Shown one piece after another: positions 11,661 through 23,612 of a stretch of DNA of 64,000 nucleotides. The position numbers and the translations under genes were made by a program. The stretch lies in the NCBI RefSeq assembly GCF_022985175.1, contig NC_066874.1:6257604-6321603 (forward strand). Reading direction: 5' to 3'. The stretch comes from Labeo rohita (lineage: Eukaryota > Chordata > Actinopteri > Cypriniformes > Cyprinidae). The notes under the pieces are model-generated. The model saw only the letters and a list, made by a program, of their open reading frames with translations, searched no databases and was not told where the DNA came from. How positions within the stretch are numbered: the stretch's first letter is position 1; each line of letters opens with the position of its first letter.

Positions 11661-13189
11661 AAACTGCTCAATTTTTTTTTCTCAGCAAGCTAAATTCATT
11701 ATTCATAGATAGACTTTGCTTGATGTCACAGATTTTCTTCTATTGTATGAGCATTTTATTAGTTTCTACTGAGCAGTGCTGTTTCTCTTCTCAGATATGT
11801 TTTTCCAGTGAATTATTTTTTTTAAGTTACATATTTTCCATGCAACACATTGCATTCTTCATATAATTTGACTTGCTTTTGTGATTGGGCTGCAAAGAAC
11901 TAAGACAAATTGTGATCAAAGTAACGATCTCTCCTCTTGGCGAACACTTCCACGTGTTCCGCCCACTTCTGCTATTCTGTGGAAGTTCAGAATTAGCCTC
12001 TTATCTCTGGTCTTATCTAATCTCCAGCAACACGCTTGCTGAACGCCAACACGGGAATGAGTTATCTCCTCTGGGGGACATAAGCGGGGACTTCAAAAAC
12101 TGAACCCTAACGAAACATGTCTAACAGATTACAAGAACGCTGGGTGGTGGCAGTTCATGAGGAGCTGGGCGAATAATCCAAAGGTTGCAATTCAAATATG
12201 AAATGAAAGAGTCCTGATTTAGACAATGAATCTGTCTCCACTGCGCTAGATATACAATAAGTTGCCTTGGAAGAGTAAATGCACATAGATAATATATTTG
12301 AAAGCATAATTGTAAAGTTGTAAATAAAAAAAGATTATTTGAGTAATTACAGTGCAATCTGAGAAGCAATATTAACTTAACATATGTATAAAATACATAT
12401 GGAAAGGAATTAAACAGCTATGTTAACTGCCATAGTAAATCACTTTCTAAATGGGAAGTTGGAAAGTTAATTAACTCTAAAAGAAACCAATCAGTTTGGT
12501 ATCTGCCATGTCTCAATGTTCTTTGCAGACATGAACACAGCTTGGACTTCATGGAAGAAAGTCTGTTAAGCCACACCAAGTGTTCACTGATACAGCTCGT
12601 CAGTGCTGAGAGATCCTCAAGCTTTTAATGTGCAGATAACATTATGTCCCACAGTGATGAGGCGAAGCACAAAATGAAAGCTGGAACAGCATCAAGGAAA
12701 GGGGTAAGAAAAATGCCTGAGACAATTTTACCAAATGCAACTGATAATGAGATGCAAATGTAGAACAAAGGATTATAGGCCACGAGGGAGAGCTGGATTC
12801 CAGCAGAGAGCGCTACTTTGCTACATGAAAGCATGCTGGAGACACTGAGGAGGTTGTACGAGGCTGGTTACCACCAACCTCTGGCTGTGTTTGGAATACT
12901 AGCTTACTACTTGCTGTGAAAAAGCAGGCATTCCATGAAGCAATATTATGGATTATCAGCTGACTTCCTAATGTTCAAAATGAGTGGCGTCTATATATCA
13001 ACTAAAGACCTAATTTTCTGTAACGATTGTTTTAACTTCTGATCAAATAATGAGTCAAAATAGAGATTACAGCTGTAATTAACTAACTGTGCATAGCATG
13101 CACACTACATCCTTTTGTCCTTTTGTGGATTCAGAGTTTAAGTAAATCTAAAATTTATAAACATATATGATAACAAAAATGTAAAAAAT
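11661..13189. other. Intronic sequence, no feature recognised
   Basis: Apparently unique DNA. No reading frame with recognisable domains and no convincing splice-bounded exon on either strand. Confidence 0.4.
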
Positions 13190-13400
13190 GCTAATAAAAC
13201 GGCCAGCTAACAAAAATATGTTCTAAGAATGTTTTTCTAATGTTTCCATTATGAAAATACTATTTCTGAATGTTTTCTGAACGTTCAAAGTGTCCAAGGT
13301 TCTTGATGTTTTAAAAATGTTTTTTTTTGTTTACATGAATGTTAAGGGAACATTCCATTGCATTATTTTGCAAACATTATGGCAATGTTACTTTCTAAAT
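13190..13400 (+). repeat. GTTCT/AACGTTC degenerate repeat
   Basis: Units such as ATGTTCTAAGAATGTTTTTCT, TGAACGTTC and GGGAACATTCC resemble a common fish minisatellite. Similar pieces (AGAGAACATTGTCACAATGTTAG, TTCTGAGAATGTTTTC) recur at about 14640-14715, on the far side of the element at 13568. Confidence 0.4.
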
Positions 13401-13567
13401 GCTCCAAAATACCACACAGATCATTTATTCAATCAAGCAGAAACATGCTGTTTTCGTGCAGGGCTCTTTAAATGCAAATGAGCTGCTACAATAATAAGAC
13501 CCCCTTTCTATGTCACAGGAGGAGCGAAATCTGAGGCTGTTTTTTTTTTTTTACCTTAACCCCTTAA

Positions 13568-14028
13568 AGGGTTACTCCACCCCAAACTGAAAATTTTGCC
13601 ATTAATCACTTACCCACTTGTCGTTCCAAACCCGTAAAAGCTGTTTTGGATGAAAACCGGGGGATTTTGACTGTCTCATTAACTGCCAGGTAAATACTAC
13701 TGTCAAGGTCCAGAAAAGTATGAAAGACATTGTCAAAATAGTCCATCTGCCATCAGTAGTTCAATCTGGATTTTATGAAGCGACAAGAATACTTTTTGTA
13801 TGCAAAGAAAGTAAAAATAATGACTTTATTCAACATTTCGTCTTCTCCTTTCTTGGGTCTTGACAGTGATATTTACCTGGCAGTCAATGGGACAGACAAA
13901 ATCTTCCTGGTTTTCATCCAAAATATCTTAAATTGTGTTCCGAAGACGAACAAAGCTTTTACGGGTTTGGAACGACATAGGGGTAAGTGATTAATGGCAA
14001 AATATTTATTTTGGGGTGGAGTAACCCT
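13568..14028. mobile_element. TTAA-flanked MITE (AGGGTTACTCCACCC type)
   Basis: TTAA at 13564-13567 and 14029-14032 flanks AGGGTTACTCCACCCCAAAC...TTTGGGGTGGAGTAACCCT. The near-terminal inverted blocks ATTAATCACTTACCCAC and CGTTCCAAACCCGTAAAAGC are mirrored at the right end. It is 461 bp and belongs to the same broad family as 22082 and 62310. Confidence 0.85.
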
Positions 14029-14032
14029 TTAA

Positions 14033-15063
14033 CTGTCACTGTTCCGCTAGCGGGATGCCTTCACTATATTACAAGTAAATCTAATCATGACAAACTATAC
14101 ATCGTTGAAAAGGTCTAATACTCCTAAACAGATATTTTACCACTGTTTTTTCTTACAAATTATGTAGGAACAGTAATACATTCATTTACAACAAGTGTGC
14201 ACATCAAAAAAATCTATATCCTAACAGGGGGCTTTAATTTTATAGGCATTTTGGATTAAAAACTATTTTGTAAAATATTTATTTTATATAAAAAAATAGT
14301 ACAGTCATTTTTTTCCCCATTAAATTTAAACTTCTATCATCTTTTTATAGTTTCACTTTTTAAAATAATTCAACTGAGTAATCTGCTGATTGTCTCCTTT
14401 AAAAAGAGACCAAACTTTAGGTCTGTTTTCAAAAGCATCCATGCATTATAACAATTTAAGTTTGGCTAATGCACTTTCACATTTATGTTCAAAAATGGGG
14501 GTGACAGCTAAGGGGTTCAAAAATATTACTGGGTTGTTCTTTTTCACTGTGATCCCCATTTATAGGACTTAAACGTGTAAAAAAATCATATTTTTATGAT
14601 ATGTCACCTTCAATTAAAATTCTATTAATGTTACTGAAGAAATGTTTGTTCATAACTTTGAGAGAACATTGTCACAATGTTAGCCAAAGTTCTGAGAATG
14701 TTTTCTTCATACTGTATATTTAAAATATTAGATTGCATGAGACAAGAAGAAAAAAATCTTCCTCTGAATCATATACTCACTGCAGAAGTCTGGTCACCTG
14801 TGGAAACTGTACAGCAGCCAGCCAATCTGATATAACTTTTTTAATTTATTTTTTCAAAATTAATTTAGTGTGAAATTTGCAGATGGTCTGTGCATGGACT
14901 GAAGGTGGTCTGGGGATGGGCCACTGATACTAAGGCTACAAGAGCTCCAATCTCAGACTCTGTCTGAAAGTTCACTATGCATTATGTTAAAAAGTCAGAC
15001 GAACAGCATCTGCAAAATGCCAGGTGTTGAGTTTATGCTAACTGACTATCTTTCAAATATTTT
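14033..15063. other. Intronic sequence, mostly unique
   Basis: It holds the second piece of the GTTCT repeat (about 14640-14715) and nothing else I recognise. Confidence 0.4.
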
Positions 15064-15067
15064 TTAA

Positions 15068-15646
15068 AGGGGTCATCGGATGCAAAGATGCGTCGGAAAT
15101 CACTTGAACATGTTGTTTGAACATAAATGTGTGTTGGCAGTGTGTGTAACACAACCACCCTGTTGTTGGATGTATTAAATAAGCACAGTAGTCGTCATTT
15201 ACTCCTGACATCTGAGCCGCTGAAGATGCAGTGGATGACTTTTGTTTGTGAAGGGAATGCACCTCCCGATCTAAATGCGGCTATGTTCTCGCGAATCATT
15301 CGTGATCCAGCTTCATTTACAACAGAAGTGAGTATAAGGGTTTTTTCATGAACCTTTGCAATCACCTTTCCTAATAACGTGCTAGTTAGCAAGTTTCATG
15401 GCTAAACGCAGCTAAAGTAAACAGGCTTGTCACTCCACAGAGAGAAGAGAGGGGCAGGGCGAGCAGAGCTCATTAACATTTAAAAGCAACATCGACCAGA
15501 ACAGGTGGATTTTTGCAGAGCTGATTTTGGCAAGGTAAAAAAGGTTTTTTTTATTACTACCATTGAGAAATTTTAACCAAAGCATGTTATAGACTTTTCA
15601 TTAAGACCCTAAAGAATCATATCAACTTGGGGATCCGATGACCCCT
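15068..15646 (+). mobile_element. TTAA-flanked element with THAP remnant, copy 2
   Basis: TTAA at 15064-15067 and 15647-15650 bracket AGGGGTCATCGGATGC on the left and GGATCCGATGACCCCT on the right. The length is 579 bp. The left side is shorter than in the other copies because an internal portion before the coding remnant is missing. Confidence 0.85.
15127..15351 (+). pseudogene. THAP-like remnant, copy 2
   Basis: It retains HLLLTSEPLKMQW and FVCEGNAPPDL in one frame. The first Cys pair is lost through a frame change and the second zinc-ligand site reads as a different frame from the copy at 178. It is non-functional as a zinc finger in this form. Confidence 0.5.
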
Positions 15647-15650
15647 TTAA

Positions 15651-16764
15651 AGCCCATTCCTGCCATTTCATTGAAGCCCATTAAATGTATTCCTTAGATC
15701 CAACTTTAGGACAGTAGTTCTCAAAAGATGTGTTACTACCAAAAATGCATCACAGGTGTGTCCTGAAAACCTTGAACAAAACTATAGTATGTAAGATTAA
15801 AATAAATACTCAGTGAGAGTAAACTGGGTTGAGAGCCAGAAACAACAGAAATCCAACAAACAAACAAAACAAATGTTAATTTACTCATTCAGTCTAAAAC
15901 TTGACGTTCCAAACTTGTATGACACCAATGTTCATTGCAAGGAAAATGCAATGAAATAAATGATGATAAATTTCTTTTTCAAGTGTGACAAGACCTAAAA
16001 TGTCTTGTTTTTTGTTCCACTGAAGAAAGAAAGAAACAGTTGTGTCATATATATTTCAATGTTTCAATTCAAGACTTTTTTTTCATTTAAAAAACTAACA
16101 ACTTTGTGGGGTCATTGCTTGATGTCAAATGAAGCAAAACCAGCTGAGAAACCATTGGACACAAATGGGTATTTTGGCTGTTAATATGTACATTTGGCTA
16201 CTTTGGAGCCTGCGAATAATGAAGTCCCATTACATTTCTATCTAAGACTGATGCAAACGTTTTTGGCTAGAATCTTTGCCTCCGCGCTGGGCCTAAAGCG
16301 ATTGAAGCAATCAGGCGCTGTGTATGCTTACTCTGCTCATTAGCAGGATTAATTAAGAGCGCTTTTGAGGGTATTTGCCTCTGAGACCTAGGAGCCAACG
16401 AGGACGCTGGAATAAAGGCATGTGGGAAGAGAACATCACAGATGAGTAAAGAGGTCATGGAGTTGTGCCAGACTGACAGTATACTGTGGCTGAGTTCAAA
16501 GGATGACGGCACTGTTCATGCTAATCTTAAGTGACTCATGCGTCGCAGTCAGGTATACTGCGCGACTCTAATGTGTTCGGTTCTGAAAGTATTTATTAGA
16601 GCTGCCAGTCAGGGGAGCAGAGTTTCAGGTACAGTTTAATGTACTTCCGCTCCACAGATTATTGAAAATGGCAGTGCACGTCTCAGGTGGAGTGTTAGAA
16701 AAAGCAAAAAACCTCCTCTCTGTCTTACTGAGGAACGTTGAACACTTTTAAAAAGCATCTAAAA
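15651..16764. other. Intronic sequence with one MITE fragment
   Basis: A remnant of the TTAA MITE family (TTAATTTACTCATTCAG...GACGTTCCAAACTTGTATGACA) lies at about 15878-15930. The stretch 16260-16520 is unique, less AT-rich and contains AGGATTAATTAAGAGCGC. It is the only part here that looks like a possible conserved element. Confidence 0.35.
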
Positions 16765-16922
16765 GCAGTCTTTATTTACTCATCTGCATGTCCAGATGTC
16801 ATTCCAAACCTGTATTCTGTTCATTGTTTCCGTGAAATACACAAAGATCATTTTGACAAACCTTCATGGAGCTACTTACTACAGAATTAAATTTTTTTTG
16901 GTTAACTATTCCTTGAAACTTT
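16765..16922 (+). repeat. Decayed TTAA-family MITE remnant
   Basis: TTTACTCATCTGCATGTCC, CATTCCAAACCTGTATTCTG and TTTGGTTAACTATTCCTT match the internal and right-end consensus of the family seen at 22082. The flanks are lost. Confidence 0.55.
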
Positions 16923-17223
16923 TCTTAAAGTATTCCCATAGAGAGCCCTCATGCTTTTATGTAGACACAACCAACTTGGAGAGTTACTATGGTATTTCAT
17001 AAGCTACAAAGACAAGATAAAATCTCAAATGAAACGCTGAACAAGATGAGCCAAGAGGATGCATGAAATCCCTTTGAAGACTTTCAAGTTTTAAATTCCT
17101 TTTAGTTCCACTAGAGGGCAGAGCATAACATTCATGACCAAAAGAAAAAGGTGAATATGGAAGCCTATGGAAGGATGGACTGAGAAGTGAACAAGCTACA
17201 GTATAATCAAGTGTACAACTCAC

Positions 17224-17301
17224 CTCTACAAACAGGAAGCATGGCACTATATATTTGCTCCTCTTAACTCCTCCCCTCGCCACAATCCTTCTTCTGTCCA
17301 T
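17224..17301 (-). CDS. plppr5: PLPPR5-like phospholipid phosphatase-related protein, first coding exon
   Basis: This minus-strand exon starts with ATG at 17301 and encodes 26 residues. A short basic cytoplasmic tail (MDRRRIVARGGVKRSK) leads into YIVPCFLFVE, the start of membrane segment 1. It ends GAG|GTGAGT in phase 0 and joins in frame to LVIMAGTVLLAYYF at 2076, giving an unbroken hydrophobic segment at residues 17-40. PCFLFVE-LVIMAG matches the family junction PCFIFVE-LVIMAG that I know from PLPPR1, which ties two exons 15 kb apart into one gene. The start is chosen because the only upstream sequence before a good acceptor is 31 nt of leader, and no other in-frame ATG exists there. The gene symbol is inferred from exon 2 similarity, and fish may carry two paralogues. 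Confidence 0.88.
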
Positions 17302-17332
17302 CTCTCCTGTCTTTATGATATCAGTCAGACAC
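17302..17332 (-). other. plppr5: 5' UTR part of the first coding exon, with upstream acceptor
   Basis: Read on the minus strand, CTTTTGTTCCAG precedes GTGTCTGACTG. This is a pyrimidine-rich acceptor 31 nt before the ATG, so the first coding exon is probably exon 2 of the transcript and a non-coding exon lies further upstream. Confidence 0.55.
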
Positions 17333-18129
17333 CTGGAACAAAAGCAGACATGAAATAGTAATTTAATTCATCTTACTCATTCAGTTGGATCCATGTGGTC
17401 CACATGGACAATATGCACTTTTAATGCACTTATATTAACATCAAGTTCGCATCACCCTGGTTCCCAATAGGATTTTTCCACTAGCTTTTGAATTGTTGCC
17501 GAAAATAAGCTCTGTCACCAGCCAAGGTTTACGATTCTTGCACAGTTTGTTTATCATGACAATCACAAATGAATACAGCTTTTATGAATATTGAAGCATG
17601 AATACAAACACAACACATCAAACACATACCACGATTGCATGACTTCACTGTCACCACCATTAAGCAACTGACAAATCTTTCTGACTTTATGTACTGTAAA
17701 AATACTTTTCTGACTGATTGTCTGAGTTACAACAGTTTGCAAGAGCATGACTATAAACAAAATCGGGCTGTGAAAGTGCAATAGGGAGTAGACAAAGTTT
17801 TCCTGTTTAATGTCCCAGAAAACCTCTGTAGTTCCATTTAACCACTTGTTACCAACAGTTTTTTTTTTTTTCAAGACAAGTAAAAGCTTTAAAAATCAAA
17901 AGCAGGTGTTGTATCTTATGTTGTATAATAAAATATGATAATACTGAGCTTGTGTTAACAACAGATTAATGACTTCAGGATGATGGAAGTACTACAATGC
18001 TTACTTGTTTCCAGGTTTTGGCTTACAAAAATACGTAACCCCTGCAGCACTCTATATGGAATAAATCAAAAGCATGCATTACAAACCACAAAGGTTAAAG
18101 GTTACCAGTTTTGGGTAACCTTTGAATTA
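17333..18129 (-). other. Upstream intron sequence, no feature recognised
   Basis: Unique-looking DNA. The open frame at 17563-17874 (minus) has no recognisable domain. Confidence 0.4.
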
Positions 18130-18133
18130 TTAA

Positions 18134-18947
18134 AGGGGTCATCGGATGCCCATTTTGCACAAGTTGATATGATTTTTTAGGGTCTTAATGAAAAGTCTAT
18201 AATATACTTTGGTTAAACATTCTCAAAGGTAGTGTAAAACAACATTGTTTTACCTGGTCAAAATGAGCTCTGCAAAAATCAACTCATTCTGATGGATTGT
18301 TCCTTTAAATGCAAATGAGTCCTGCTCACCCCGCCCCTCTCTTCTCTCTGTGGAGTGATGAGCTGTGCTTTGAAAGATCGTTTACTTTAGCATTTAGCCA
18401 CTAACTAGTAGGTTATTAGGAAAGGTGATTGCAGAGATTCATAAAAAAACCCTTATGCTCACTTCCGCTTTAGGTGAAGCTGGATCATGAATTATTTGCG
18501 TGAACATAGATTCATGTAGATCGGGAGGCGCATTCCCTTCACAAACAAACGTAATCCACTGCATCTTCAGCGGCTCAGATGTTGGGAGTACATGATGACC
18601 ACTATGTTCATTATTACATCCAGCAACACAACACCTCAATCGCTCAATCGGAGATATTCTTGTCTAACTTGCATCCCTGCTCCGGCATCGAAACAATGGA
18701 GGTCGGACAGTTACAGCTGATTTAGGGCGGGTCTAAAGTAAGATGCTCATGTCAATCAACTATTGTGGGAGCGGCCTCTGTTGGTGTGAGAATGGCTCGA
18801 TTTGAAAAAGGGGATATTATTTTTACAGATTAATTAAAAACCACTGGATGGATTTTTATCATTATAGCATAGATGTGTTCATACACTGCCAACACACATT
18901 AATGTTCAAACAACATGTAAAAGTGAACTTTGCATCCGATGACCACT
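18134..18947 (-). mobile_element. TTAA-flanked element with THAP remnant, copy 3 (longest, both ends present)
   Basis: TTAA at 18130-18133 and 18948-18951 flank AGGGGTCATCGGATGCCC and TTGCATCCGATGACCACT. It is 814 bp and inverted relative to copies 1 and 2. Both inverted ends are near-perfect over 17 bp. Confidence 0.88.
18439..18639 (-). pseudogene. THAP-like remnant, copy 3
   Basis: The minus-strand frame reads RCCVAGCNNEHSGHHVLPTS followed by EPLKMQWITFVCEGNAPPDL, the longest uninterrupted form in the window. Residue 2/7 cysteines, the Pro and the Trp are intact, but the C-x2-H pair is out of frame. There is no proper ATG at its start and no downstream transposase. Confidence 0.55.
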
Positions 18948-18951
18948 TTAA

Positions 18952-20080
18952 TAATGTTTCTTGATACATCTACTCATGTACAAAGTTTCTTGTTTTTGTA
19001 TAAATACAGTGCAAGTATGAGGATTGGGTTCAGGGTAGTGGATAGAAAATATTGTTACCTCAGTACAAAAGAAAAGAAGTCAAAGAAGAGTCCACACAAT
19101 GATATAAGAACAAAGTATATGTATGTTTGACAGACTATGGTGCATTTGTGAAGGTTCTTGAGATGCACATCCTCTCATGTGTTGATAAACTACTTGTTGA
19201 GCTTACAGTGTGGAAAGGTTCTTTGGCAGTTTTTAAACTGAAGGACATAAAGTGCATTTAAACACTTCTGACATGACACATTTCACAAACCTCAGTGTTT
19301 CCTGCAAGGCTGGTCTGCGTCTGTACTCACACACTGCATGCAAAAAAAATAAAATAAAAATACAGCACAATCTGTACAGTCCAATTCAAAAACGACTGCA
19401 ATGAACTGGTTATTAATAAATCTTTCAAAAAGATTTACAGAAATCCCTGAAACTGTCAGAGCTGCTACTCAGACAACATATGACTCACTGTGAGTTCCAT
19501 GTCAATTTGTCATTACTTCAGTACAGCCATTGTAGGCTGCTTACTTGCTGTGCAATCAGGAAACCGCAAATATATTCTTTTTTTATCTCTATAACCAATG
19601 CCACTTCTTTGTTCATGGTTATCCTGACCTTTATATTAGTTCCTAAGAATTGTGTGATACAAACGTTTTTTCTCGGAAGTGCATCTTATATAAACGTGCA
19701 ATTCAAGTTTCAAGTTTCAAATTTATTTCAGGGATACCACTCGGCCCAAAGTTCCACAAAATCATCATCATCACATGGCAGAGAGTCTTTTCTTCATTCC
19801 ATGAGATATATACAGTGCCAATCTCCATGCCCCGAATCACAAACACTTGACACATCACTACAAACATCACCAAGAACCAGATCAACTAAATATTTCTTAC
19901 ACAGATCCACATACAAAGAGCAATCATACAAAAATGCTTCTCATCTTCTATCAAAGAAATATCTGATGTTAACTTACAATAACTACAGATTCTCTCTGCC
20001 ACTGGTGTATTACTGGTGTATCTGCCTGTTTCTATAGCTAGATGATGACTTAAGCATCTAAAAAGGAACAATGAACAAAC
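18952..20080. other. Upstream intron sequence, no feature recognised
   Basis: It includes the 185-codon plus-strand open frame at 19480-20037. This frame has no domain signal and is AT-rich, and other open frames on both strands run through the same DNA. I treat it as chance. Confidence 0.4.
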
Positions 20081-20084
20081 AACA

Positions 20085-20500
20085 TGCAATTGTGAGTCAT
20101 AAAGTCAGAATTGCAGAAAAAAAAAAGGTCAGAATTATGGGATATAAACTCACAAATTGCTAGAATTAAATTCTGAATTGCGAGATATAAACTCACACTT
20201 CCGACTTTTTTTCTCAGAAGTGCATGATATAAACACAATTGCGAGTTAAAAGTTAGAATTGCAAGATTACAGTATATCTTGTAATTCAGATTTTTTTTCT
20301 CAGAATTGAAATGCAAACTTGCAATTCAGATTTTTTTTTTTCTCAGAATTGCATGATATAAACTCGCAATTCTGACTTCATGTCTCGCTATTCTGACTAT
20401 AACTCACAAATGTGAGTTTATGTCTAACAATTCTGAGAAAAAAAAAACCTAAATTGCAATTGGGAGAAAAAAGGCAGAATTGCGAGATAAAAATGTGCAA
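20085..20500. repeat. GCAATTCTGAC-type inverted-unit tract, copy 1
   Basis: Alternating TCAGAATTGC and GCAATTCTGAC units are separated by AGATATAAACTCAC and TTTTTTTCTCAGAA spacers, so neighbouring units are self-complementary. No clear terminal repeats were seen on this copy. Confidence 0.75.
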
Positions 20501-22077
20501 TTACTGTACTGTAGTTAGGTCCTACCATGACAAAGTGTTCTACTTCCTGTTTTCAAATCTTTCCATGCAAAACTACGGTAAAATCTTTTTAAAAAGTGTA
20601 GAAAAGTGCACCGTCAGCTCACGAGTGGCATGCACTTTTTAAACTTTTGCTGAAAACAAATACAAGTACAAATATTATCCTTCTAAAAATATGTGAAATT
20701 CTGGCCTAAAATGATTAAAGATAAGACTTTTACTGACAGAAAAAGTAATCAGAGAATTGTACTGCGTCAATGCATTATTTCAGTACTGAAGGTTACTGGG
20801 TGTCCAGATGCATGGATTTGAAAACGACAGCAAAATAAATTGACACATTACTGCAGCTATTCCATAAGCAATGGCACCACTGCATGATATTATCCATAAA
20901 ACTATTATGCATTGACAATAATTTTTCCATCACCAGCTCCGTATCATCAAATTGAAATCCTGTCTAGCAGAGCAGCATCAAGAGCATTATCAGCACAGCG
21001 ACTGCTCGTTTCATTTGCAGCCGGGACTCGCAGAAAAAGAAAACCAAATTCCCACTGTGCCGAACAGTAGATGAGTTTTAGAATGAGGGGCTGAAATCTG
21101 AGATTAGAATCTTAGTTCAGCACTTCAGAATTCTCTTATTTCACGCGTAGGTCACAAACACAGGCTCACGTACATGTCGCCCCCAACAAGGAACGCATTA
21201 GTAAAGAGACCAACAATACGAATATAAGCTCTCTTCTGAGACTCTGTAATGATCGAGATCACTTTTATGTTTTCTCCACTATTGTTACATAATGAGGGGG
21301 AGAGAGATGAATAAAGACTGATGAATAAAACATGAGGTTTAGCTTCTGTCTTTAGTGCTGTGTTCCTCAGGCCCAGCAGCAAACGCAACACCACAAACAT
21401 CTTGTAGCTGTCACTGTCTACACAGAGCCATTAGAATTCACCGCCTAAAATGGTGAGGCTTGAGTTGAAAAAAGGACAAAAGTGATTTTATGCACCAATT
21501 ACAATGCAATAAATTAGGTCTGCAACGCTACCAAGTTAAAACAGGGGACAAGATATTTGTGCTCTTTATTGGTGCTATAAAGTTTTTATAGTTTTGACAG
21601 TCTACAAAAACACTTTCTACAAAAAATGTAGCTTCCATTGTTACCAAGTATATTTAGCTTGTCAAAACGTTCCCTGAACAGACCTTTTGGGATTCTTCTT
21701 TGGTCAGGCAACAGATTCTCCAATTTCTATCCTGGACCAAGCTGGTTATTGCTGGTCTGACAATGGTGTTCTCATTAATAACTCTTTCACTATTCTCTTT
21801 AACAATTTTCTCACTTCTTGCATCTCTGTTCAAGTCTGCACTTCTCCAAACAAACTTGGAACTCTGTATTGTGGTACTTGTATTCTTTGGATAAAAAGCT
21901 GCATTTGATTCCGTAAATTAATAATTAAACATTAATGTTTTGGCATCAGTGTTGTTAAATCTGGTACAACCCAACTGAGGCAAGGCAGGGAGAAATTATC
22001 ATTGAATAATACATTTTGTCCTGTTCTTCACACAGAACTATTACAGACTACTGACTAATGAGATTTTAACAAGGGTT
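20501..22077. other. Upstream intron sequence, no feature recognised
   Basis: Unique-looking. The 21152-21400 minus open frame and the paired frames at 21687-21908 have no recognisable domain. Confidence 0.4.
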
Positions 22078-22081
22078 TTAA

Positions 22082-22533
22082 AGGGATAGTTCACCCAAAA
22101 ATGAAAATTGTGTCATCATTTAATCAACCTCATGTCGTTTTAAACCCATAACTGATGTGTGCATTGATTAATGTTTATATGTGAATGAAAGTCTAAATAA
22201 AAACTGTTCATCATATTTTATATCACAATTCATATGGTTTAGTTTTACAGTCTCTTTTTTAACATCTTCTGTGGCTACCTTCAGAGCAAGAGCCAGGTTT
22301 ATTTATTCAAAATTAAAACTAAATGATGTTTAAGAATCATTTTTCCTAAAAAAAATGTAAACTTATGAGCTTTCTGAAGAATCAAAGTGGTCGTTGTATA
22401 GGCTGTCAATGGAGGGACAGAAATCTCTCAGATTTTTCTGTGTTCCAAAGATGAAAGAAAGTCTTACAAATTTGGAAGAACATGAGGGAGAGTAATTAAT
22501 GACACAATTTGCATTTTTGAGTGAACTATCCCT
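22082..22533. mobile_element. TTAA-flanked MITE (AGGGATAGTTCACCC type)
   Basis: TTAA (22078-22081 and 22534-22537) flanks AGGGATAGTTCACCCAAAAA and TTGAGTGAACTATCCCT. It is 452 bp, non-coding, and of the same family as 62310 and related to 13568. Confidence 0.88.
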
Positions 22534-22688
22534 TTAAGGACATTTAGAATTCAAAACCAAGAACTCCACTATAACCTAAACATATGGTAGAAACAATTTA
22601 TGTTTGTCTACTTACTTAAATTTATAGTCCAAAGCCTAATATTTCCTTAACTGAAATAATGTAATATACTACATATACCAAAAATTCT

Positions 22689-23158
22689 AGGGCTGTCAGA
22701 CGATTAATCGTGATTAATTGCATGCAAAACAAAAGTTTGAGTTTGCCTAATATATGTGTGTGTACTGTGTGAAATGATTATGCATATATAAATATTATTA
22801 TGTACATGTAAATATTGTCAGATGCTTTATTTAGCCTATGTTTTTTCTTATATTATATGTGTCCAAGGGATTCTGTATTATCACATTCTTTACTTGCCTA
22901 ATAATAATAAATGTAAATATAATTACAAACACATTCATGTATATATTTAAGAAAGTTTTACAAGTATATGTATTTATTATAATTTTTATATAATTTATAT
23001 TATATAAATAGAACTATTTTGTACATAAAGAACATATTTCTTTTAAATATATACATTAATTTGTGTGTATTTATATATACATAATAATTACACACAGTAC
23101 ACATATATTAGGCAAACCTTTATTTTGTATGCAATTAATAGCCATTAATCATTTGACA
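22689..23158. mobile_element. AGGGCTGTCA/ATTAATCG palindromic element, right end lost
   Basis: AGGGCTGTCAGACGATTAATC on the left is mirrored by TTAATCATTTGAC on the right, but the terminal AGCCCT is missing. The second-tier pair GTTTGAGTTTGCCTAATATATG / CATATATTAGGCAAAC is intact. GGGCTGTCA ends suggest a hAT relative (inference). Confidence 0.65.
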
Positions 23159-23289
23159 AAAAAAACATATTACTTAATGAAAAGCTCAAATGGTAAGTGT
23201 CACAGAGAATTCTGGGAATGTAAAATGATCATGTTCACTGTGAATTATCCACTTTTTTCTTCACATAAGAATGGGAAGAATATTTGTAA

Positions 23290-23500
23290 ATCTGTGGGTG
23301 TGTAAATTTTATGGGTGTGGCTTCCGGTCTTATCCACGTCCAGCTATTTTTAGCTGTACAAAACAGCTTTTTTGCTGATTGATATTGCAAACTGGTGTGT
23401 CTTACCATATTGTTTTAATGTATTATCATAATTATGAGCACACTGGTTTGTAAACAATTTTACCGTTTACTGCACTTTGTTATTCTTCTTGTTATTTCCC
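23290..23500. repeat. Two-copy dispersed repeat (copy 1; partner at 32910-33080)
   Basis: TTTTATGGGTGTGGCTTCCGG, CCACGTCCAGCTATTTTTA, GTACAAAACAGCT and TAATGTATTATC recur near 32910-33050 with about 20 percent divergence. The class is unknown. Confidence 0.5.
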
Positions 23501-23612
23501 TATATTGTGGCTAATGAACCGGAAGTCTTGTCCATAGGCTTAGTTACGTATTGAAGAAAAAGGTGGATAAGAACAATTGTTCTTTTTCACTTCCAAAAAC
23601 TGTACATTTCCT

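Larger units (their letters stand above)
2077..17223 (-). other. plppr5: First coding intron of plppr5-like gene (15.1 kb)
   Basis: The intron is bounded by donor GAG|GTGAGT (17223 downward) and acceptor TTTCCAG (2077 upward). Exon phases on the two sides are both 0, so the reading frame stays open across the junction. The intron is filled with the repeats listed separately. Its long unique parts show no coding signal. Confidence 0.75.

Noticed and set aside
19480..20037. 185-codon plus-strand open frame, the longest in the window
   Set aside because: No recognisable domain or membrane pattern, overlapping open frames on both strands in the same AT-rich stretch, and no promoter or splice context.
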